From: G963662675 sp963676845
GTDB lineage: Bacteria; Bacteroidota; Bacteroidia; Bacteroidales; Prolixibacteraceae
Length of the DNA: 64,000 nt
Direction of reading: 5' to 3'
NCBI GenBank assembly: GCA_963676845.2
Contig: CAXXKK010000037.1
Coordinates: 144,430-208,429, forward strand
The translations under genes and the position numbers were made by a program. This document shows, one piece after another, positions 47,165 to 54,154 of this stretch (the stretch's first letter is position 1; each line of letters opens with the position of its first letter). Under the pieces are notes generated by a model. That model saw only the letters and a list, made by a program, of their open reading frames with translations. It did not search any database and had not been told where the DNA came from.

Positions 47165-49318
47165 ATGAAAGGACTGCTACTAATACTTACACTTATTTTA
47201 TTTGTCCCCAGAGTCAATTCACAAACATCCAGAATTGATAGCCTTAAGCTTTTAACAGAAACCTCAAAAGGTGATGAATTAATTGCAAATTACCTTGAAT
47301 TATCCGAGTCCTATTTACATTCAAACCCTTCGAAAATACTGGAATATCTAGGAAAAGCCCAGCCTTTAATTTCAGAAACAACTCCTATTGAACTTAAAAA
47401 CCTTACACTCATTTTAGATGGTGCAGGAAATATTCTTATGGGAAATTTTGAGGAAAGCAAAAAGAATCTAGAGAAAGGTATTGAAACAGCTCGAAGGATA
47501 AATAACAATAAACAACTATGTATTGGTCTGAATTCCTTGTCTTACTATTACATGAACAATGGGAATTCCCAAAAATCATTAGACTTAATCAGTGAAGTTA
47601 GCGAAATTGCAGATCAAGAAGGACTTGTAGGAATAAAGGCTGTAGCCCAGGTAAATAAAGGATCTTTGCTTACTACTACCGGATCTGTAGTTGATGGATT
47701 AAGGAACCTTCTTGAAGCTTTAGACTATTTCGAGAAAATCAACGACACCGAAATAACAACACGCATCTACAACAATATCGCTGTTAACTACCATTCCAAC
47801 AAACGCTATGGACGAGCATTACAGTTCTATAACAAGACCTTACAAAACTACATAGAATCTGGCAATCTTGCGGGACAGTTAGTTCTTTACAATAACCTTG
47901 GAGAAGTATATAAAGACATTGAAAATTATCCTGAAGCCCTGGAATATTATCAAAAATCTCTGGACATCGCAACAAATAACAGCTCGATTCCCGAGTTTTA
48001 CAAAGCGTATGGATTAGTTGGTCTGGCTGAAACACAAATGTTATTATCCAATTTTGACATTGCATATCAATATGCTAGTGAAGTTTTAGAATTATCAGAT
48101 AATTCGAACAGCTACGAGGATGCAGTAGCAACTGCCAAACTTATTTTAGCTCATACCAACTTTGAATCAAAAAAATATAATGATGCGTTAGCTTTATTAA
48201 ATGAAGCACTTGAATTCTCGTTAAATGCAGAACTACCAGACCTAACCATAAAAATATATGGCTTACAATCAAAGATTTACAATAAACAAAACAAATTCCA
48301 TGATGCCTACAATTCATTAAATGCATATGTAACTCTTAATGATACACTTTTAAAACAAGAAAGATCACAAGAACTCTCTCAGATACAGTTGGATTACGAA
48401 CTTTCAGAAAAACAACAAGAAATAGAACTACTTCAAAAAAACAATGAAATAAAAGATCTGGACATACAAAAAAGAACTACCCAAACCCATTTCCTCATTC
48501 TTTTTTCAGTCCTTCTTATTATACTATTTGGAATAATGTTCTTTTACATAAAATCTCGTAAAGAAGCCAATAATATTTTACAGGAAAGAAATAAAAAAAT
48601 TGAAGCTCAACATCAAGAACTAAAAAATGCCAATGAAACGAAAAATAAGTTCCTTTCAATCATTGCTCACGACTTATTAAATCCAATTGGTGCTTTTAAA
48701 GATGTCATTACTCAACTAGCGAACTATCCCGAAATGTTCTCAGAAGAGTTAAGACAACAAATCACTGAAGAACTAAGAGATGAATCTGAAAACACCTTTT
48801 TCCTTTTAAATAATCTTCTCTCCTGGGCACGAGCTCAGCAAAATGCAATTGCCTATAAATTTGAAAAAATTGACGTTTATCCTCTCGTTAACAACAACAT
48901 TCTTATTAACTCCAGATACACTGACAATAAAGGAATTACAGTTACAACTGATATTAAAAAGGATTTAACAATTGAGGCAGACCGTAACATGTCTAACCTA
49001 ATATTAAGAAACCTGATATCCAACGCCATAAAATTCACAAAAGAGAACGGGGCAATTACTATTAAAGCTTGGGAAGAAGATAAATTCATCAACATATCAA
49101 TAGCTGATACTGGAGTTGGAATAGCAAAAGATGCAATTCCCAATTTATTCAATGAAAATAATCGGATTTCAACCTATGGAACAAAGAATGAAAAAGGAGC
49201 CGGACTTGGCTTGCTTTTATGCAAAGAATTCATTGAAATTAATAAAGGGAAAATAGGAGTAGAGTCAAAAGTTGGGGTTGGGACAACTTTTACCGTTACT
49301 TTCAAAAAAATACTCTGA
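47165..49318 (+). CDS. TPR-containing membrane sensor histidine kinase
   Basis: 717 residues. A signal peptide (VNSQT) leads to an extracytoplasmic domain of tandem TPR-like helices (residues 30-400; GRALQFYNKTLQNYIESG, EALEYYQKSLDIA). A coiled coil then leads to a membrane helix at about 440-462 (LILFSVLLIILFGIMFFYI), a HisKA domain with His502 in IIAHDLLNPIGAF, and a HATPase with NAIKFT, DTGVGIAKD and GAGLGLLL. No response regulator is adjacent. TPR sensors of this form in Bacteroidota may read surface peptides or protein partners. The C-terminal motif (ISTYGTKNEKGAGLGLLL) resembles that of the kinase at 2909-4069. Confidence 0.92.
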   Translation: MKGLLLILTLILFVPRVNSQTSRIDSLKLLTETSKGDELIANYLELSESYLHSNPSKILEYLGKAQPLISETTPIELKNLTLILDGAGNILMGNFEESKKNLEKGIETARRINNNKQLCIGLNSLSYYYMNNGNSQKSLDLISEVSEIADQEGLVGIKAVAQVNKGSLLTTTGSVVDGLRNLLEALDYFEKINDTEITTRIYNNIAVNYHSNKRYGRALQFYNKTLQNYIESGNLAGQLVLYNNLGEVYKDIENYPEALEYYQKSLDIATNNSSIPEFYKAYGLVGLAETQMLLSNFDIAYQYASEVLELSDNSNSYEDAVATAKLILAHTNFESKKYNDALALLNEALEFSLNAELPDLTIKIYGLQSKIYNKQNKFHDAYNSLNAYVTLNDTLLKQERSQELSQIQLDYELSEKQQEIELLQKNNEIKDLDIQKRTTQTHFLILFSVLLIILFGIMFFYIKSRKEANNILQERNKKIEAQHQELKNANETKNKFLSIIAHDLLNPIGAFKDVITQLANYPEMFSEELRQQITEELRDESENTFFLLNNLLSWARAQQNAIAYKFEKIDVYPLVNNNILINSRYTDNKGITVTTDIKKDLTIEADRNMSNLILRNLISNAIKFTKENGAITIKAWEEDKFINISIADTGVGIAKDAIPNLFNENNRISTYGTKNEKGAGLGLLLCKEFIEINKGKIGVESKVGVGTTFTVTFKKIL

Positions 49319-49489
49319 TCACATATAAAAACGGCCTCAAGCCACATTAAATTTTACCTTCCCCGAAGTATATTCTAACGATGAATTAGGGACACTCCCC
49401 GAAATTATTAGGTATATTTATTTCATTATTGCAATATTTGTGATTATTGTAGATGTTTAGTTAGTCATTAAAAAAATCAATCAAATTAT

Positions 49490-50083
49490 ATGAAAAAGAC
49501 TTGGATTATTTTAGGAGTTATTGTTGTCATTATCTTAATCATGTACTCTTCAATAAAGGGAACTTACAACAGCATGGTTACCATGGACGAATCAGTTTCT
49601 GCAAGTTGGGCGCAAGTTGAAAACGTTTACCAGCGCCGTGCAGACCTTATTCCGAACCTGGTAAATACAGTACAAGGTTATGCGGATCATGAACAGGAAA
49701 CTTTTGAAGCTGTAATTGAAGCCCGCTCTAAAGCCACTTCTATAAATCTTGATGCCGATAATATGACTCCGGAAATGCTGGAACAATTCCAGGAAGCCCA
49801 AACCGGATTAAGCTCTGCCTTAAGCCGCCTGATGGTTGTGGTTGAACAATATCCGGATTTGAAAGCAAATCAAAACTTTTTAGACTTACAAGCTCAATTA
49901 GAGGGAACTGAAAACAGGATTACTGTGGAACGGAAAAAATTTAACGAAAGTGCACAGGCATTTAACACGCTAATTCGCCAATTCCCAAAAAATATTTATG
50001 CCAATCTTTTCGGCTTTGAAAAGAAAGCTTATTTCGAAGCTGAAAGTGGTGCAGAAGTTGCACCTGAAGTTAATTTCGACTAA
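49490..50083 (+). CDS. lemA: LemA family protein
   Basis: 197 residues. An N-terminal membrane helix (WIILGVIVVIILIMYSSI) precedes the conserved MDESVSASWAQVENVYQRRADLIPNLVNTVQGYA, given in parts: helical RRADLIPNLV and GYADHEQETF. It is a typical LemA coiled-coil protein, inner-membrane anchored. It is the first gene of a LemA-TPM-TPM operon, an order found in many bacteria. Confidence 0.94.
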   Translation: MKKTWIILGVIVVIILIMYSSIKGTYNSMVTMDESVSASWAQVENVYQRRADLIPNLVNTVQGYADHEQETFEAVIEARSKATSINLDADNMTPEMLEQFQEAQTGLSSALSRLMVVVEQYPDLKANQNFLDLQAQLEGTENRITVERKKFNESAQAFNTLIRQFPKNIYANLFGFEKKAYFEAESGAEVAPEVNFD

Positions 50084-50094
50084 AAACATAATTT

Positions 50095-50535
50095 ATGTCA
50101 GTATATAATTTCTTTAGCAAAGAAGAAAAAGAGAAGATCACAAACGCAATCAAGGAAGCAGAGTTGAACACTTCCGGAGAAATTCGTCTCCATGTAGAAG
50201 GAAGCTGTAAAGATGACGTGCTGGACTGCGCTGCCTATTGGTTTGAAAAACTAAATATGCACAAAACAGAACTTCGAAATGGAGTTTTGTTTTATCTGGC
50301 CGTAAACGATCACAAATTTGCCATTCTGGGTGATGGAGGAATCAACGCCAAAGTCCCGGAAAATTTCTGGGAAGAAATAAAAAGCCACATGCTTTCTAAA
50401 TTTAAAGAAGGACTATTTGCCGACGGAGTAAGTGAAGGTATTATAATGGCAGGTGAACAATTAAAAGCTCACTTCCCCTATCAAAAAGACGATGTTAACG
50501 AACTCTCAGATGAAATTTCATTTGGGGAAAAATAA
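50095..50535 (+). CDS. TPM-domain protein (soluble)
   Basis: 146 residues consisting of a TPM domain (TLP18.3/Psb32/MOLO-1): NTSGEIRLHVEGSCKDD, RNGVLFYLAVNDHKFAILGDGGI, SKFKEGLFADGVSEGIIMAG. No signal peptide or membrane helix, so it is cytosolic or peripheral. The domain in relatives assists photosystem repair, receptor function or phosphatase activity; here the role is unknown. It sits between lemA and the second TPM gene. Confidence 0.88.
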   Translation: MSVYNFFSKEEKEKITNAIKEAELNTSGEIRLHVEGSCKDDVLDCAAYWFEKLNMHKTELRNGVLFYLAVNDHKFAILGDGGINAKVPENFWEEIKSHMLSKFKEGLFADGVSEGIIMAGEQLKAHFPYQKDDVNELSDEISFGEK

Positions 50536-50537
50536 AG

Positions 50538-51338
50538 ATGATGATCAAAAGAATTCTATTCATATTCGCACTATTATTTTCGATTGGAACATTTGCACAA
50601 AACATACCTGAACGTCCCAATCCTCCACGTCTGGTGAATGATTTTGCCGATGTTCTTTCCAGTAGTGAAGAAAACCAGCTGGAATCAAGCTTAAGCTCAT
50701 TTGAACGGCAAACCTCAACGCAAATTGCAATTGTTACAGTTGAGTCGCTAGATGGTTACGATCCATCCATGTATGCTTATGAAATTGGAGATCAATGGGG
50801 AGTTGGACAAGAAGGTAAAGACAACGGGATAGTTATATTGTTTAAGCCCAAAACAGCAAGTGAAAACGGACAAGTTTATGTATCTGTTGGATATGGACTT
50901 GAAGGAGTTATTCCTGATGCAATTGCCAATCGGTTAATTGTTGAAAATGAAATGATCCCACGCTTTCAGGCAAATGATATTTATGGAGGTCTGACTAGTG
51001 GGACCCAGGTAATTATGGATTTAGCAGAAGGAGAATATACAGCAGATCAATATGCTGAACAAGTTAGTGGTGGAGGAAGTCCCGGCTTTCTGGTATTCCT
51101 TTTCATCCTATTCTTCTTTATTATTCCAATTTTTAGAGGACGAAGCAGGCGATATTACTCAAGTGGCAGAAGCAACTTACCATTCTGGCTTCTTATGGGA
51201 GGCATGATGAACTCCGGAAGTCGAGGCGGTTCCTTTGGCAACTTCTCCAGTGGAAGTGGAGGTTTTGGCGGAGGCGGCGGCTTTGGTGGCTTCGGCGGAG
51301 GTGGCTTCGGTGGCGGAGGTGCCGGCGGAAGCTGGTAG
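50538..51338 (+). CDS. TPM-domain membrane protein with Gly-rich tail (YgcG-like)
   Basis: 266 residues. Signal peptide (ending in TFAQ), TPM domain with PPRLVNDFADVLSSSEENQLE, STQIAIVTVESL and DNGIVILFKPK, then a membrane helix (FLVFLFILFFFIIPIF) and a tail of Gly/Phe/Ser repeats (GGFGGGGGFGGFGGG). This matches the YgcG family that accompanies LemA. The Gly-rich tail is cytosolic or loosely structured. A strong bidirectional terminator follows. Confidence 0.92.
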   Translation: MMIKRILFIFALLFSIGTFAQNIPERPNPPRLVNDFADVLSSSEENQLESSLSSFERQTSTQIAIVTVESLDGYDPSMYAYEIGDQWGVGQEGKDNGIVILFKPKTASENGQVYVSVGYGLEGVIPDAIANRLIVENEMIPRFQANDIYGGLTSGTQVIMDLAEGEYTADQYAEQVSGGGSPGFLVFLFILFFFIIPIFRGRSRRYYSSGRSNLPFWLLMGGMMNSGSRGGSFGNFSSGSGGFGGGGGFGGFGGGGFGGGGAGGSW

Positions 51339-51352
51339 TTTTTAAAAAATTC

Positions 51353-51404
51353 AAAAGCAAAAATATCAGAAGAATAACATAACGCTTCTGATATTTTTGC
51401 TTTT
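51353..51404. terminator. Strong bidirectional terminator between the LemA-TPM and SPFH operons
   Basis: Perfect 20-bp inverted repeat: AAAAGCAAAAATATCAGAAG at 51353-51372 and its complement at 51385-51404, with a 12-base loop. It is between convergent operons, so it should serve both. Confidence 0.9.
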
Positions 51405-51407
51405 ACT

Positions 51408-51617
51408 TTAATTCACAAGGAAGTCCAATACATCACTTCCCTTACTCGTTTTGCTTCCTTTATAAAATTCAGTGTACCCACAATTAGAGCAGGAAACTGA
51501 AGTAAATCGTCTATTCTGAATATTGAAAAACCGGGTAAATCCTGCTCCGGTAGTTCTTATTTCGTCAACTTCAGGTTTGCGTCCACCACATTTAGGACAT
51601 GTATATGTTTTCTTCAT
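51408..51617 (-). CDS. Zinc-ribbon nucleic-acid-binding protein
   Basis: 69 residues with two CxxC pairs: TYTCPKCGGRKPE and SVSCSNCGYTEFYKG. It fits the small zinc-ribbon family of nucleic-acid-binding proteins (PF09855 type). Its stop is next to the bidirectional terminator. It is the last gene of the SPFH operon. Confidence 0.82.
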   Translation of the reverse strand: MKKTYTCPKCGGRKPEVDEIRTTGAGFTRFFNIQNRRFTSVSCSNCGYTEFYKGSKTSKGSDVLDFLVN

Positions 51618-51626
51618 GATTGTGAT

Positions 51627-51803
51627 TTATTTTTCGTTTTTTGAATCATCCTTTTTGCCGGGTTTTCGCCCCGATTCTTTCAATGCTTTATGTATAATCC
51701 ACTCCAACTGACCATTCACACTACGAAATTCATCGGCAGCCCAGCGCTCCAATGCTTCATAATCTTTGGGATCTATACGTAAAACAAATGATTTCTTCGC
51801 CAT
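51627..51803 (-). CDS. Small ribbon-helix-helix (Arc-type) protein
   Basis: 58 residues (stop at 51627), starting MAKKSFVLRIDPKDYEALER, then WAADEFRSVNGQLEWIIHKA and a basic tail. This is a canonical ribbon-helix-helix: the strand KKSFVLRID binds DNA, the helices dimerise. The same start motif is common in the Arc-like proteins that accompany SPFH genes. It lies 9 bases before the zinc-ribbon gene and 30 bases after the DUF5808-like gene. Too short to be listed by many ORF callers, but well supported by the fold. Confidence 0.85.
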   Translation of the reverse strand: MAKKSFVLRIDPKDYEALERWAADEFRSVNGQLEWIIHKALKESGRKPGKKDDSKNEK

Positions 51804-51833
51804 AACTTCTCCTTAACAATTGCTGCTACACGA

Positions 51834-52052
51834 TCAGGCAATTCTTGCTACCAAATAACAAACAAGAAAAAATCCGATCAAAACCAGATAGGTCTGAACT
51901 TTAGCAAAATTGAAAATCCAGCCGAACATCTTACTTCTCTTAGGTAAAATAATTCTGTAATCTTTCTTATTGAAATAAAAGACACCTCCAATATAATTTG
52001 TTGGATCATTTCGCATTTTATCTAACTCAAACTCATCAAACTGATTTTTCAT
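51834..52052 (-). CDS. Small membrane protein, DUF5808-like
   Basis: 72 residues. DPTNYIGGVFYFNKKDYRIILPKR followed by GWIFNFAKVQ (quoted in parts) matches the DUF5808 pattern, and then a membrane helix (TYLVLIGFFLVCYLVARIA). Function unknown. It is between the SPFH and ribbon-helix-helix genes and probably co-transcribed. Confidence 0.7.
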   Translation of the reverse strand: MKNQFDEFELDKMRNDPTNYIGGVFYFNKKDYRIILPKRSKMFGWIFNFAKVQTYLVLIGFFLVCYLVARIA

Positions 52053-52154
52053 TTCTCAATATTTAAACCGCGGAGAATATAGAGTTTTTACAAAGACTTA
52101 GAGCATAAACGATCTCAATAAAATTTTCTAATATCTCTGCGATTTTTGATCTAA

Positions 52155-53001
52155 TTAATAAATAGAACCTGTGTTTACTACCGGAGTAGCTTCTTTATCA
52201 CCGCAAAGAACAACCATTAAATTGCTCACCATGGTTGCTTTCTTTTCCTCATCCAAATCAACTATTTCCTTCTCACTTAACTCATCCAAAGCCATTTCAA
52301 CCATACTTACCGCACCCTCAACAATTTTAAAACGAGCTGCAACAATTGCAGTGGCTTGCTGGCGCTTCAACATGGCTTGAGCAATCTCCTGAGCATAGGC
52401 TAAATAATTGATGCGTGCTTCCATTACTTCAATCCCGGCAATAGCCAAACGCTCTGCAACTTCTTTCTCCAGTTCTTCATTTACCTCTTCCACCTCCACT
52501 TCTCAATGTAATCTCTGCATCTTCATCTTCAAAATTATCATATGGATATAATCCTGCCAATTTTCGAATAGCAGCCTCCGTTTGTATATCTACAAAATGC
52601 TCATAATCATTCACATCAAATGCTGCTTTGTACGTTTCTTTAACCCTCCACACTAAAACAACACCTATCATCACAGGATTACCAATCTTATCATTAACCT
52701 TAATAGGGTCGCTATCCAGATTCCTGGCACGAAGCGATACCTTTTCTCTTTTAAAAAAAGGGTTTACCCAAAAGAATCCATTTTTACGAATTGTTCCTTT
52801 ATAAGCCCCAAAAAGAACGAGAACTGAACTTTCATTTGGATTCACAATAGTAAAACCAATTGCCATAAAAATAAATATCAAGGCCAAAATGATCGCGATA
52901 AGAATCATTCCTCTCATTAATCCAAAAACTGCAAAAGCAAACAACAACAGTTCTAAAAACAAAATCAGATATCCAGAAATAGCGGAATATGTTTTTTCCA
53001 T
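52155..53001 (-). pseudogene. SPFH/Band 7 (stomatin-like) membrane protein, one-base frameshift
   Basis: About 280 residues if repaired. N-terminal hydrophobic hairpin (LILFLELLLFAFAVFG and LIAIILALIFIFMAIGF), then the SPFH domain with NPNESSVLVLFGAYKGTIR, WVNPFF, SLRARNLDSDPIKVNDKIGNP (in parts). The frame is lost near 52490-52500; removing one G from a GGAGG stretch reads ITLRSG VEEVNEELEKEV continuously. The end (MLKRQQATAIVAARFKIVEGAV...) is typical of this family. It is the first gene of an operon with DUF5808-like, RHH and zinc-ribbon genes. Confidence 0.85.
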
Positions 53002-53059
53002 GACTTAATAATTATTGATTTATAATGATATTATTTTGATATCACTAAATTACAATAAA

Positions 53060-53085
53060 AAAAGCACCTTTGTCAAGATGCTTTT
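53060..53085 (-). terminator. Terminator after the sigma-associated small gene
   Basis: 11-bp stem on the minus strand (AAAAGCATCTT / AAGGTGCTTTT, one G-T pair), 4-base loop, T run, about 20 bases past the stop at 53106. Confidence 0.7.
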
Positions 53086-53105
53086 TAACAGTTTCCTAAA
53101 AACTA

Positions 53106-53336
53106 CTAATTTAAGTTCAGTTCAACGCAACCTGTTTTGGTTGACTTTAACACTTCATAAGATTTAGCAAAATCCAGAATTCGATTAACGACATTCTCAG
53201 ATGGTGAATAAATCTTCTCTTCATTCTTTGTTTTCATCCCTTCTTCCCCAAGCTTTACTGCATGAATACAACTATCTTTAGACTCATTACAGTTTTGTGT
53301 GTTTTCAAAAATCAAAAAAGTATAAATTTTATCCAT
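53106..53336 (-). CDS. Small protein downstream of an ECF sigma factor
   Basis: 76 residues from the ATG at 53336 (MDKIYTFLIFENTQN); an ATG at 53342 is also possible. The C-terminal half (SENVVNRILDFAKSYEVLKSTKTGCVELNLN, cited as ENVVNRILDFAKSYEV and GCVELNLN) looks like a conserved helix plus strand. No Cys-His zinc anti-sigma motif is visible. It follows the sigma factor gene by about 65 bases on the same strand, so it is probably co-transcribed. A regulator or target of the sigma factor is possible; the family is not recognised. Confidence 0.6.
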   Translation of the reverse strand: MDKIYTFLIFENTQNCNESKDSCIHAVKLGEEGMKTKNEEKIYSPSENVVNRILDFAKSYEVLKSTKTGCVELNLN

Positions 53337-53401
53337 AGGCATTTTAAATATTAACTTCAACATTATGAACGCCTAAGGATAAAACTTATTGCACCGGGAA
53401 T

Positions 53402-53966
53402 CTAAAATTTCGTTAAAACAAGATTTTTCTTTTCAATAATCTTTCGCAGGTTGATTAAAGCATAACGCATCCGACCTAGAGCAGTATTTATACTCACATC
53501 AGTTTTTTCAAGCGATTTCTTTAAAACTCAATCCCATATAATGTCGCATAATTATCACTTCACGCTGATCTTCAGACAATTCATCAATCAACTTTCTAAC
53601 ATCAGAAGTAATCTGATCAAAAATGAGTTGATCTTCAATATTTTCATCTGAAAACTTCGGTGAATTAAACAGATCATATTCAGAATCTTCATTCGAGGTG
53701 GTACTCATAAGCTTTTCTTTTCTGAAATGATCGATTATCAGATTGTGTGAAATACGCAAAACCCAGGAAATAAATTTCCCATTCTCTGTATATTTCCCTG
53801 TTTTTAACGACCGGATTACTTTTATAAAAGTATCCTGAAAGATATCTTCAGCCAAATGCTGATTTTTCACAATCAGGACAATGTAAGTAAAAATCCTGTT
53901 CTTGTGTTTATTGATAAGAATTTCGATTGCTGACTGATCGCCTTCAATGAATCTCTGAACGAGCAT
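53402..53966 (-). pseudogene. RNA polymerase sigma-70 family (ECF-type) factor, one-base frameshift
   Basis: About 187 residues when repaired. Region 2 is intact: QRFIEGDQSAIEILINKHKNRIF, LAEDIFQDTFIKVIRSL and NLIIDHFRKEK (in parts). Region 4 starts in the same frame (DELSEDQREVIIMRHYMGLSFKEIA), then meets a stop; in the next frame it continues EKTDVSINTALGRMRYALINLRKII, the recognition helix. Removing one base near 53510 fixes it. Without repair the -35-recognising helix would be lost. Starts divergent to uvrA. Confidence 0.85.
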
Positions 53967-54081
53967 ATTATCGTTCTGGGGGTTCTGTTTTGAACATTTA
54001 CTTTCTATTTAGTTTTCTTAAAACAAAAAAGTAAAAATCGTCTATAGGCAATCCGTTTTAAAGATGAGTAAAAGTATTTGT

Positions 54082-54089
54082 TAATTTTG
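54082..54089 (+). promoter_or_regulatory. -7 box upstream of uvrA
   Basis: TAATTTTG at 54082-54089, a perfect TAnnTTTG, 65 bases before the uvrA start. The -33 region shows only TTTTA. Confidence 0.5.
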
Positions 54090-54154
54090 CACGAGTAAAT
54101 TTGTGCGATTTTTATTTAAAATGCAAATAATTTAGTTTAAAAAGTCACTAATAA

